A stretch of DNA of 64,000 nucleotides from Telopea speciosissima (taxonomy: Eukaryota; Streptophyta; Magnoliopsida; Proteales; Proteaceae). Both the position numbers and the translations under genes were made by a program. Below are positions 21,160 to 32,300 of this stretch, one piece after another. The notes below the pieces were generated by a model. That model was not told where the DNA came from and made no database searches. It was given only the letters and a program-made list of their open reading frames with translations. The stretch covers positions 52,805,878-52,869,877 of the forward strand of contig NC_057926.1 of assembly GCF_018873765.1 (NCBI RefSeq), given 5' to 3'. Position 1 is the stretch's first letter, and every line of letters starts with the position of its first letter.

Positions 21160-22150
21160 GCTAAAATGTAGCTTTACATGTCTCAAAATACGTGTTGGCA
21201 AGTCGTTCTTCAATCCTAACCCTTGATTTAATAACATAAAATCTGAACCATTGAACAGTTATGCATTTCATTTTATCAGAGACAGGCTACGGTAATGGCA
21301 GGTCATCCTCTGCTAAACCCCATCAGGATCCATCTTCTTCGTTGAATCGCTAGATAACCCTAACTTTTTATCTCCTAAACTCAACCTCTACGAAACTGTC
21401 AGGCGGAAGAACGCTCCTGGTTTTACCTAGAATTTCAAAGCATTATGTTTTTGATTTAATTCCGAAGCATTCTGATTTTGGTTTAAGTCTGTTTATCTTC
21501 TTAGTCAAAATCCATTTCTCAATGCAACTCCACAAATCCAACATGAGCTGCTTTGATTGTCTATGATTTTTTTTTCTTAGGGTGATTCCATAATGGGTTT
21601 GGTAGATTAGGTGTAAAATAAAACAGAATGCTTTGAAAGTTTATGTTCAAAGCAATTTACTATCTCCCAAAGAACGATCCGAATGCTAGAATTCCATTAT
21701 TAGTTTATCGTAAAGCAATTTCCTACATTTCTACCCAAAAAAAAAATCAATTTCCCACATGAAGAATTTGTAAACTCGTTCATAAGAACCTAGATATCAC
21801 TAGTACATCAGTACATGTGAAGATCACGGAGTAGTAAAGAAGGTATTCCAGCTCGCTCTTCTCGCACCAAGAAACAACCCTCGGTGGCTGACTGTGCATG
21901 AAGTGAGCCGTTCTATTCCAACTCCTCCGCTTGGTTGTACCAGTTGGTCGCTACCCAAGTCATCCGTTTTTTTTCTTCCTCCTTGGGTTAACAAAGAAAC
22001 CGACTCTCACTGTAGAGCCGGGAATCCGATGCTTAAGCAAAGCTTCAATAGACAGTAGAGATTAATCTCATGTCAAATGGACGGTTAAATCAAAAGACAG
22101 TGAGAATAAGTTGGGAAGACGTACGTCCTGTCACCACTCACCCATATATA
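21160..22150. mobile_element. About 1 kb insertion in copy C intron 2, possibly MULE-like
   Basis: Absent from copies B and D, whose sequence jumps from CTACAATATATAT to TTTTTAAAAGAGA. The two ends show loosely inverted similarity (CCTAACCCTTGATTTAATAAC near the left; GACGGTTAAATCAAAAGACA near the right), as in degenerate Mutator-like ends. I see no reading frame. Exact ends are blurred by the TA repeat. Confidence 0.4.
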
Positions 22151-22432
22151 TTTGTGCATCTTTTTAAAAGAGAGAAATAATAATAAAAATTTCATGTAAG
22201 AGCTAGCGTGTAGGGAATGCCTTAAGCTCATAGACACTTTTCCCTCTAATTAATATTTCTTAGAGTCTGAGACTTTCATGCAGATTCTTAAAATAGACAA
22301 CGGAAAATCTCTTCTGAATCTTAAAAGTACTCTCAAAATCTTTTGCTGTGTTTGGTATGTATTCTAGGTTGATTTCGCATTTTCAGACGATAAAAACAAC
22401 TATTTTCATCATATGAGAATGATGCACACCAG

Positions 22433-22695
22433 ACCGTCACAGCCCGCCCAACAAAGGCCCACGGGCCTAACTTGCAAGCCCATAGACTTAGACATTGGGT
22501 TAAGACCAAGTCCATGGCCTAAAACTCTCTATTGTTTTCTAGAGCAATACATGTTCATTCTTTCAAACTCTCTTGTGTTCTTTAAGTTCTCTTCTCAAGT
22601 CCCTCAAGAAATAAAGAAAGGTTGACTTAGTGTTAGTGTGAGTACTAAGGCCGGCGCGGTAGCTTAGAGAGGTCTAAGTCCGTGACAAGACGCTG
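22433..22695. mobile_element. Small insertion within the Tourist-like MITE of copy C
   Basis: The segment GACCGTCACAGCCCGCCCAA to GTCCGTGACAAGAC has no counterpart in B or D, and the surrounding Tourist-like MITE is split and shortened. The ends are weakly inverted (GACCGTCACAG and GTCCGTGACAAG). Unclassified. Confidence 0.35.
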
Positions 22696-23534
22696 CCAAA
22701 ATCCCCTACAAACATGACACTCGATAGAGAATAAATTGAAGCATACCTTTGGCAATGAGATCTCATTCATTTGCTCCTTCTTTGCAATGTCTCGGGCCTT
22801 CCCAAACTAAGGTACATCTATTTAACTGCTTCTCGTATTCTATGGGGCATCTTCTTGTGAATTCATTTGCTCCTTCTCCGCAATGTCTCGGGCTGTTAGG
22901 CCTTCATCGTTCATGATAGTCATGTCTACATTTCTGTCCCGGATGAGAATGCTCACAACCTTCGGATGTGAGTTCATGGTGGCTAGATGTAGTGGTTTGT
23001 TTCCTTTAATATCCTTTGCATTTTTTAGCTTATCAAACTTATTAGAATTCTCTTGATGGAGCATGTAACTTACTAAATTCGATCTCCCATTCTTAGCAGC
23101 AACATGAACAACATTCTGATCATCTTTGTTTAATATCTCTATTGCCTCTGGGCAATATTCTAGCATTGCTTGCATTATGTCAACATAGCCTTTATTGGCT
23201 GCTATGTGTATGGGATAGAAGCCTTGGTTGTCCTTTTGGTGAGCTATAGAAGAGCCTGTTATCTTTAGTATGCAAAGAGCTTCTTCCTTATGGCCACATG
23301 ATGCTACATAATGAAGAGGATTTCTTCCATCTACATCTGATCTATCAATGAGCTCCTTTTTGTCCAGTAGAATGTTGATGCATAGTAGTACCATTTGCGA
23401 GGAGAAGGGAAAAAAACCCAAAGAAGATCAAATCTTTTAACCAACTCTATTTCCACTTTATTTTGTTTAAAATCTATGTTTCAATATTTTACATCCAACC
23501 AAAGGAGCCAAATAAGTATATAAACTGTTTGTGT

Positions 23535-23715
23535 GTGGAATTTAGCTCGTCTCCAGGGAGGCATGCGCCCAGGGTGCTGTTAGGGGGCATCCAACGAGTG
23601 AGCTGTGCCTCACACATCTCGGTGCATGCCTAGGGATGTGTGCGGCACAACCCAATGGCTAGCAGCACCCTGGGCGTTCCCTGCTCCCTGGAGACGATCC
23701 CGATCCCTGTGTGTG
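23535..23715. mobile_element. Foldback MITE in intron 1 of copy C
   Basis: The left arm AGCTCGTCTCCAGGGAGGCA with GCCCAGGGTGCTG is mirrored by CAGCACCCTGGGCG and TCCCTGGAGACGATCC, with the inner inverted pair GGTGCATGCC. About 180 bp, no coding capacity. Confidence 0.6.
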
Positions 23716-25228
23716 TGTGGGGGGTGAATTGGAGATGCAAATCCTATATGCATCAATTTAGAGGATGAATGGGTTAGCTATTGTAACTAAAACACACAAC
23801 AAGAATGTTATTGGTGAAGCTTGATCTCAGTCTAGAAAGTGATGTGATAATTCTTCAGCAGGCCATTCTGCCTTCGAATCGTTCCAGAATGGCAAAAAAG
23901 TGCATACATCAGTGCCATAGGCGTTGTCTCCTATAGAGCTTATCAAGAGCTTCGATTTGATATGTATTTGAATCTATTTTGGTTCAGGTCCAAACCGGGT
24001 GGACTACAAGGGGCAATTTTGTACTTTTTGAGGTTAGGTAATATTGTTATCTCTTTGAAAGATGGGAGAGAAGGTGTGTGTGTGTTTCACTTCGTCATTC
24101 TTCGCAAAATTGTGATTCTCGAGTTTGAGAATGTAGAGAAGGTACTCTAGCCTTTCATCGAGTTGTGGACACCGCCCTCTACCCCTGAATTTCGTGATCT
24201 TCTTCGATTAGGTATAATATTCCTTACTCTTTTCTGGCTTCATTTTATTTATAGTGCATTTTACTTTCATTTTTTTTGTTATTTTGTATGACTTAAGGTG
24301 TATGTTGCCGCTATAAAGATAATATCCTAGATAATTGGGTCAATATTAAGACAAGTAACGGTGCTGTCGGGATTTGTAAGAGTGGAAATAACCTCCGAAT
24401 TTCTACCAAAAACAAAGGAAATAACCTCCGAATTATAACCATATTTATAAAGGTAAGAAAACTATCTATACTTGATCACCTCATGGTCCACTCAACTGTC
24501 CTAACTAGCCGTTAGAGCCAATGGCTCAATTTACCCTTTTTTTTTTTTTTTTTGATAGGTAGAATCAATTTATTGAAAAGAAGAACAAAAATTGGCCTTG
24601 GCTTTTGCTTGGCTCAATTTACCCTTAATAACTACTTTGACTGATAGAGCATTTGGGCATCCAATTGACTACCTACGGTTCACAATTCGGATCCTTAATA
24701 TTGGGACCACCCCACCCTCCATTAAAGACAGAAATCTTGCTCCTATTGATGCTTCCGAACATGCTCCCATCGATCCCCGCATTGGCTCTGCAGGGGCCAC
24801 GCTCATGGACAGAAAACCTCCCTTCTTATTAGGTTTATCTAAACTTATTTCAGCTTAAGGATGTAAATCTGGTTAAGAAAGAACAGTACTGTAGTTTCTG
24901 TGGCTGATCAGCCACAACACTTAGAACATCTAAGACTTGAAATACAATGTCCATAAAGTTGCTTAATTTCCTTTTTAACTTGCAAGTTTACTCGTGCAGG
25001 TGAACGTACATCTGAGAGGCATCCACTGATTCACATGTCCCTTTTGTTTCCATAAATACCCCTCCTCCCCTTGTAAATGACAAATATAAGACGTGGTTGT
25101 CCCTCACATGTTCGTATATGTAGAGGAACTGAACTCCATAAGAGGCGCTAGCATAGGCTATGCAGCTTGACTACATTTTTTTCCCAAAGTAATAATAATG
25201 GGCATATGAGAGAGAGAGAGAGAGAGAG
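23716..25228. other. Intron 1 of copy C, no gene seen
   Basis: The stretch holds a GT-rich microsatellite near 23710, a T-run followed by GATAGGTAGAATCAATTTATTG at 24537-24575 that looks like the reversed poly(A) tail of a retroposed element, and a (GA)n run at 25207-25228. Reading frames are short and unrecognisable. Confidence 0.4.
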
Positions 25229-25229
25229 A

Positions 25230-25430
25230 TGGATTTCCTCCACCCGTGGCGGGAGCTGGAGGGTCCAGTCTCGCTAAACGATAGCAAAAACAGGGGTGGG
25301 TTGGTCATTTCACAGGTGGGGCTAGGGCCCTACCTGTGAAATGACCAACCACACCCCCTAACAGTTTTTGGGGTGGTTTCCAAGCGGTGGACTCTCGACC
25401 TCCCACCACGGCTGGAGGGGAGCCAGATGC
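25230..25430. mobile_element. Foldback MITE next to copy C exon 1
   Basis: The left arm GGATTTCCTCCACCCGTGGC with GGTCATTTCACAGGTGGG is mirrored by CCTACCTGTGAAATGACCAA and CCACCACGGCTGGAGGGGAG. It is flanked by (GA)n runs on both sides (25207 and 25431). A relative is at 38278-38428. Confidence 0.7.
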
Positions 25431-25511
25431 TGAGAGAGAGAGAGAGAGAGAGAACAACTACTTACATTTATGCTTCTTAGCAATGGCAGCGTGCAGAAGT
25501 GTCTTGCCGTC

Positions 25512-25785
25512 TATTGAGAGAAAGATCCTCGGCTCTTGATATCATATTAGTGTGGAATAGATCCTTAATTTATTGATTTACCCCAAAGGGTATTTATAAA
25601 TATACAGATTGCAATCTGTCTCAAACCAATCTAAGAAGGTAAGTCAATATGGAATATTACAAGAATATTGGGTGAATATTGAGTGGTCATATAGAGTGCC
25701 CAACCAACTAGGATTCTATCTTGGGATATATCACATGTGATATTAATCGAGAAAGGTAAGAGTATCACGGATCTTTCTCTCAATA
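25512..25785 (-). mobile_element. 274 bp insertion in copy C exon 1, perfect 17 bp inverted ends
   Basis: The ends TATTGAGAGAAAGATCC and GGATCTTTCTCTCAATA are perfect inverted repeats, and CCGTC is duplicated on both sides (25507-25511 and 25786-25790). On the minus strand the interior carries TATGATATCAAGAGCC near the 3' end, close to a Copia-type primer-binding site. It may be a rearranged miniature LTR element or a DNA element with 5 bp duplication. It interrupts the last ankyrin repeat of exon 1. Confidence 0.75.
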
Positions 25786-26424
25786 CCGTCAGGCCCAGCA
25801 TAGATTGGTAAATTTTTCTTCTTCTTGGAATTTTCATCTTCTAGTGCAACTTTCAACATCTTCTCCAGCACAACACGCAACCCACAGTCAGCAGCCAAGT
25901 AAAGTGGTGATTCATTGCGCTTATTCTTAATAAAAATGACCTCTTTGTCAAATGCAATGAACACCTCAATCACCTCACAGTGACGCCTAAGAACAGCTTC
26001 ATGTAAAGCCGTGTTCCCATCTCTGTTTTTTAACTTCCCCGTTTCATATCGTTTTGCTCGTTTCTCTGCTTTATCTGTTTCCTTGCCCCATCTCAACATA
26101 CACTTAACCACATCAACATTATTATTCCGCGCCGCAATGTGAAGTGGGGTGTCTTCTCTGTAGTTCTTGCTTCTGAGTATAGTTTTTGGTTGGTTTTTAC
26201 GGATTACCTCCACAACTTGAACGTTGTTGGAGTTGGCAGCGATGTGGAGAAGAGTGTTCTTGTTTTGATCACTCTGTTGTTGGACGCGATCATTCTCTGA
26301 TGCTTTTAAAAACTCCAAGCGCAAAGCTGAATGATCACCTTCAGTGACAGCCTTATACAGAGCAGCAGAATCCATGGCTTATTATATCCTCTGTATTCTG
26401 TAAAGAGCTGTGTCATTTGCAAGC

Positions 26425-26434
26425 TATTTATAAG
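26425..26434 (-). promoter_or_regulatory. TATA box of pseudogene C
   Basis: CTTATAAATA on the minus strand, 50 bp upstream of the former ATG at 26375. The spacing and leader match those of D and E. Confidence 0.6.
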
Positions 26435-26451
26435 GAGGAGAGACGAAACAC

Positions 26452-26612
26452 GGAAAATTATCTCCTCCATTCCCTGTGCGGCCCAGTTCCCCAGTGTCTA
26501 TAATAAGCCATCCGAGCAGAGTGTTCGGGCACGGGTATGGTGGTCATTGCATCCCCTCTTATTACAGGCACTGGGGAACTAGGTCGGACAGGGAACTAAG
26601 GAGACAAACAAC
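26452..26612. mobile_element. Foldback MITE (TTCCCTGY..CCCAGTTCCCCA family)
   Basis: The left arm CTCCTCCATTCCCTG and CAGTTCCCCAGTG is mirrored by CACTGGGGAACTAGG and CAGGGAACTAAGGAG. Close relatives lie at about 43070-43232 and 43300-43460. It sits just upstream of the copy C promoter. Confidence 0.65.
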
Positions 26613-26796
26613 TTCACTATTTATGATTACTATGGAAAAAAGCTGGTCACACCGCCATGTGGGTGCTCAGCATGTGTCATCCTCTCTCCTCACTCTTTGG
26701 AAAAGACCTATTATCCTCCAGGGATTGATGCCGCTTAGAAAGATCCAAAAAAAATCCTTTTATTGTATAGAAAAAGCAAGTTACGTAATTGTGTAG

Positions 26797-27500
26797 CTCT
26801 AAAGCCCAGACATAGAAACATGTGGAAGTACCACCTTAATCTAGCCCATAAATAAAAAAGGAAAAAAGATCTCTACTTGGTGGTGTTTCTTACGCCCTCT
26901 CACTATCACCATGAAATGATGCCTCTACCCCCTGGGTAGATACTCAAGCGTGCTCTCCTATTGGCCCAAACACTTGTGTAGAGACTATACGATCAAGTAG
27001 AGATCTCTTGTCCAATAAAAAATTACATCTTTGTTGATGCACCTGTATGCTTTATTGGTGGAAATATTAATCTAATGAAACTAAGATATCAATCTAGTCT
27101 GGATACCACCATCCCAGGAATACAACAAAATGGAGACTACCTAGCGTACCTCTAAAGCCCAGACACAGAAACGCATGGAAGTACCACCTTAATCTGGCCC
27201 ATAAAATAGAAAAGGGAAAAAGATCTCTACTCGGTGGTGTTTCTTACACCCTCTCACAGGCACTGTGAAATGATGCCTCTGCACCCTGGGTAGATACTCA
27301 AATGTGCTCTCATATTGGCCCAAACGTTTGTGTAGAGATCTCTTGCCCAATAAAAAATTACATCCATGTTAATGACCCTGCATGTTTTATTAGTGGAAAT
27401 ATTAATCTAATGAAACTAAGATATCAATCTAGTCTGGATACCACCCACCATCCTAGGAATACAACAAAATGGAGACTAATACCCACTTATACGATCACTT
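26797..27500. repeat. Tandem duplication, about 350 bp period, containing a MITE
   Basis: CTCTAAAGCCCAGACA recurs near 26799 and 27150, followed in both by a GATCTCTACTYGGTGGTGTTTC element and the ATATCAATCTAGTCTGGATACC block. A third relative of the GATCTCTACTTGG foldback element is at about 39559-39700. There is no gene. Confidence 0.65.
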
Positions 27501-27639
27501 TTTTTTTTGATAGGTCTTATAAGATCTCCTGTTTCAATTAATTTACCTTTTTTCAATCATGCCTCGTATTTCAAATGGTCCATTGTCTACAACAAAATGG
27601 AATGGAGACTACTCTACTTATAAGATCTCTTGATACCAT

Positions 27640-28445
27640 TATTAAATAAGACACATGCGTCAAATCAAGGTGGTGGTAAAAAAAAATATCACCTATTTTC
27701 AAATGAGAAAAAATAAAAACAAAATAGGCAGAAGTTTTTATGCACGGTCGAGCACATGCACGGCCTGTATTAATTATTGTTAGGTGGGCATTTATGCCCA
27801 TTCAAATTGATCATAAAATCTCCACACCCCTATTGAATGAATGAGAAAGAATAAGACACATGCGTCAAATCAAGGTGGTGACAAAAAAAATTTCACTTAT
27901 TTTCAAATGAGAAAGAATAAAAAAAAAATAGACAGAAGTTTTTATGCATGGCCTGCATTAATTATTGTTAGATGGGCATTTATGCCCATTCAAATTAACC
28001 ATAAAGTCTTCACACCCCCTATTGAATGAATGCGAACGAATACGACACATGCATCAAATCAAGGTGGTGGTGAAAAAAATTTCACCTATTTTCAAATGAG
28101 AAAGAATAAAAAAAAAAAAAAAGAGAAGCAATTTTCTATACGGGAGTGTGGCCTACGCCAGCACTCCCATGTGTCTATCTGTCTCCTCCTTAAAACAAGG
28201 GGGCGGAGGTGTCTTTTCACACGAAGAAGAGAGAGATAGACTCATGGGAGTGCACATGAGGAGGAGAGAGAGAGAGACTCATGGGAGTGCTGGCGTAGGC
28301 AACACTCCCGAACAGAGAATTTTTTCCCAAAAAAAATAGGCAAAAGCTTTTATGCATGCAGAACACATGCACAGACTGCATTAATTATTTTTAGATGGGC
28401 ATTCAAATTGACCATAAAGTCTGCACACCCCTATTGAATGAATGA
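27640..28445 (+). repeat. Tandem repeat of about 190 bp, at least three units
   Basis: Units start near 27643, 27842 and 28029. Each has CAAATCAAGGTGGTG, a poly(A) stretch, GCATTAATTATTGTTAG-like sequence, GGGCATTTATGCCCATTC and ACACCCCYATTGAATGAATG. The third unit is split by a foldback MITE (28118-28330) and resumes at 28335. No gene. Confidence 0.7.
28118..28330. mobile_element. Foldback MITE inserted in the 190 bp repeat
   Basis: The left arm ACGGGAGTGTGGCCTACGCC with AGCACTCCCATG is mirrored by CATGGGAGTGCTGGCGTAGG and AACACTCCCG. A better copy is at 47005-47175. Confidence 0.65.
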
Positions 28446-28499
28446 TGCATGAAATCTACCGAACTCCTTTCCTAAAAAAATAAAAAATTTATAAACCCC

Positions 28500-29342
28500 A
28501 AAATGGAGATGTCCCAATTACGTACCTACTCATATTTATGTGAGATCTCCTGGTAGTTAGTACCATTATTATATAAGACACAACTGGGCCAAATTGGTGG
28601 TTGCATATTTTTTACTAAAAGTTGAAAACAAAAGTAGGGTAGTTGGGATCATAATTGGAAAACCAAGTTTCAATCCGGCTTATTTAAATAAAAATAAGGA
28701 TTCCCTTAAACGGATACTAATAACCCTAAACGAATATGGATGCGAACCAAATTCGAAATTTTGGGTACCCATTTACATTCCTAATCAAAACTGACGATTT
28801 AATTTGGTTAGTGTACTGTATAATCGGTTCAATAGAATAACAATAATAATCAATTCAAAACCGAAAATAATCGTTTCACTTCTTAATTAAAATCAAAATT
28901 GAACCAATTAGTAAAGGATTTATCGATTCTGAGGACGTAGCCCACATTGGGTGAAATCACATAAATCTATGTTCTGTGTGATCTCCTTTTTCTTTTATTT
29001 TTTGATCATTGCTGCGTCGTTAACTCCTAACACGTAACACTATTAAAAAAAAAAAATTTAATTTAGAAATGAGAATGCTATGAAGTTGCATTAATTATGC
29101 CCTAAATAGGATGCACATAGAAGAGTAATTAAAATGAGAAAAATTTAAAACTAAGACAATAACCCAAATTTAATATTTCTTTTAATTTACTAAGATTATG
29201 ATGATACAACACTAATACAATATATATCCCATACACTTTATTACATTAAAATCTATCATTATCCATATATAATACATAAGAGTTCTTTTTTCCCTCTAAA
29301 CATGTACAAAGGAAACAAACCCAAATAACCATAACAACAATG
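28500..29342. repeat. Duplicated 3'-flank spacer of unit D
   Basis: This is collinear with 1240-1868 and 6830-7479, with a shortened spacer-repeat core before about 28650. Noncoding; it probably includes the 3' UTR of gene D. Confidence 0.55.
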
Positions 29343-32300
29343 CTAGTGATCAACAGTTTGTGTGGTCATGAATCTATCAAATGTGAAGATCATAAGATAG
29401 AAGCCCAACTTGCAGATGTGCCGCAGAACTGGGTACTTGGACATACGTCGGACATTGAATAGAAGAAGAAGAATAATGATATAGAGAAGAAAGATTGCTC
29501 CAATCACCAAAACCAAGAAGGCAAGCCACTGAAGTTTAAGTATCACAGAGTACAAACCTGCTGCAAATGCTATAGCCATCAAAATGAGAGCTATACCCAA
29601 CAATGGTGAACTTAAATCAACAGCAAGAATCAATAAGCGATTGTCACCCCACTGTGCCCATATGTTGTTCACCACAACAATGATGGATAGATACAAAGCC
29701 ATGGTATTGCAGATCACAAAAACATTAAATGCAGGCTTCCTTAACAATGTAGCCATGCCTTTGTATGGTCCCTCACTGTTGAGACCTCCCGGTACTGTGA
29801 AACCTGCGGCGAAGGTGACCGTCATGATCAGCGTTGCTACAACCGCAAGAGTATTGAACCTCTCTTTGGATTTGGTTTTGTTAGTTTCTGTTTTTGGAAC
29901 ATCTTCCTTAATTGGAGAATTTCGAGTAGTTCGTCGATTATCTATCGAAGTATTTTCGTCTTTCGACGTATTTTCCTCAATAATTGGAGAAGGTTGACCT
30001 GATGGTGCATTATTCATTCTTAAAGCTGTTAGGGAAAGAACCTGCATATTGAAAATAAAATTATTTGCTTTTTAGGGTTAGGAAGAACAATGGGGATACT
30101 AAAGGGTTGATCCATAAGATTCTAAGATCCTCAAGGGGATTCTTGAATCTTTATAGCGATTAATTAATGGGAAAGGGTTCTCTGATAAATCCATAGCATT
30201 TTTTACATATATTCATAAAATATAGGACCGAGTTTTCCTCCACCCACGGTGAATGGGATCCCATTCATCGCAGGGCGGGAGAGGGTAGGAAAGGGTATCA
30301 GGAGTGTATTTTGGAACATACTAAAACTTTAGGAGGGGTTTGTGAACCTTAGGATGGTGGGTGAACTGTCTTCTATGGGTGGAGGAAAACTTAGTCCTAC
30401 AATATATATATTTTTATTATTTTTTAAAAAAGACAAATAATAATAAAAATTTCATGTAAGAGCTAGGGAGTAGGAAATGCCTTAAGCTCATAGACACTTT
30501 TCCCTTTAATTAATATTTCTTAGAGTCTGAGACCTTCATGCAGATTCTTAAAATAGATAATGCATGGAAAATCTCTTTCGAACCTTAAGAGTACGTACTC
30601 TCAAAATCTTTTGTTGTGTTTGGTATGCATTCTAGGTTGATTTTGCATTCTCAGACGATAAAAACAACTATTTTCATCATATAAGAATGCGAAATCGACT
30701 TAGATGCATTCTTAGAATGCATACCAAATGCTGCCAAAATCCCCTACAAACATGGCAGTTGATGATAGAGAAGAAATTGAAGCATACCTTTGGCAATGAG
30801 ATCTCATTCATTTGCTCCTTCTCTGCAATGTCTAGGGCTGTCCGGCCTTCATCGTTCATGATAGTCATGTCTACCTTCCCGTCTCGGATGAGAATGCTCA
30901 CAACCTTCGGATGTGAGTTCATGGTGGCCAGATGTAGTGGTGTGTTTCCTTCAATATCCTTCGCATTTTTAAGCTTATCGAACTTATTAGATTTCTTCTT
31001 CTGAGGAAGCATCATGTAACTTACTAGATCTGCTCTCCCATTCTTAGCAGCCAAGTGAACAACATTCTGATGATCTTTGTTTAATGTCTCTATTGCCACT
31101 GGGCAATATTTTAGCATAGCTTTAATTGTGTCAACATGGCCTTCAATGGCTGCCATGTGTATGGGATAGACGCCATGGTTGTCCTTTGGGTGAACAATAT
31201 AAGGGTCTGATTGGTTCTCTAGTAAGAAACCAGCTACTTCAGAATGGCCAAATGATGCTGCATGATGAAGAGGAATTCTTCCATCTCTATCTGCTTTACT
31301 AATGAGCTCCTTCTTTTTGACCAGTAGAATCTTGAGGCATGCTAGCATTTGATTTGTGAGGAGTAATTAGTAAACCAAAAAAGAAATATCACCTCAAACC
31401 TATTAGCTTCTTCACAAGAATACCAAGGGATTTTCTTATTGACACATCTAACTGTATCAAATAATTTGAATTTTTTTTTTTAATTTTGTTTTTTTGTCAT
31501 TTTTAAACGAAACCATTTTTTTTTTTCCAATAAAGGTAATAGTGTCCGTTCCTACTTGTTCTCAAAAATTGTGTATTACAATGACACATATTGATATATG
31601 TCAGTGTCAAATTATTTTTGAAAACCTTTTTATACTTTTACTTAAAGAGATATTGGAAACAAGACAAAAGGCAATTAAAAGAAAGTGTCAAATTCTATAT
31701 ACAAGTTTTATTCAAATACTCTTTTTTTTTTTGTGTTTTTTTAACGAGAAGGTAGACCCTAAGTAGGACCATGATGTGTTTCTCCTTCCAAATATATTTT
31801 TATTTTGTGGAGCCACATTTTGTAGGAACTCATCAAACAATTGTGACACAAACAAGACATGGTAACCATTGCATGGGTGATCCATCCATCCACGGTAGAG
31901 AAGGCAGGGGTGTCAATCGATTGGGCCTAATCAGGATTCCCCACTTTAGGACCTGGCACCATGACCAGCCCATTTAAGTAATCGTGCCTCATATGTTAGG
32001 CATGGTCCCATTTATAAACGATCAATCGGGTAGTGGTCCTTAATCAGTCGTTTATCTCTGAACGGCATAAACGGGCTTTAAACATGTCGGGCTGGATCGG
32101 GCTATTAATTGGTTGGTTTCAATCGAGCGACCATCGGACTAGACCCTTGCAGTGGGAACAACTGACTGTTATTTGGGCCGAGCTCAAGCCTGACACGTTT
32201 AATAATAATCGAGTCGGGCCCCGGTCTTGGGTTTTCCCGGTAGGACTGGGTCGAGCTTGAAAGGTCGAAAGGAATTTTTATCCTCTCAGGTTCCCTGCCC

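Larger units (their letters stand above)
15309..26375 (-). pseudogene. Ankyrin-PGG gene copy C, pseudogene broken by insertions
   Basis: The PGG exon (15309-15991, continuing at 17134-about 17163) carries TGA at 15900-15902 where copy B has CGA, and is split by a retroposed insertion. Intron 2 holds a 3.6 kb solo LTR, a roughly 1 kb unclassified insert and another small one. Exon 2 (22747-23384) has an internal partial duplication near 22755-22890, and its acceptor reads TAC instead of TAG. Exon 1 (25466-26375) is interrupted by a 274 bp inverted-repeat element; without it and one target copy it is 631 nt, the right phase, reading M-D-S-A-A-L-Y with ankyrin repeats. A TATA box survives at 26425-26434. 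Exons 1 and 2 look closer to E than to B and D, while exon 3 looks closer to B and D, which hints at gene conversion. Confidence 0.85.
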
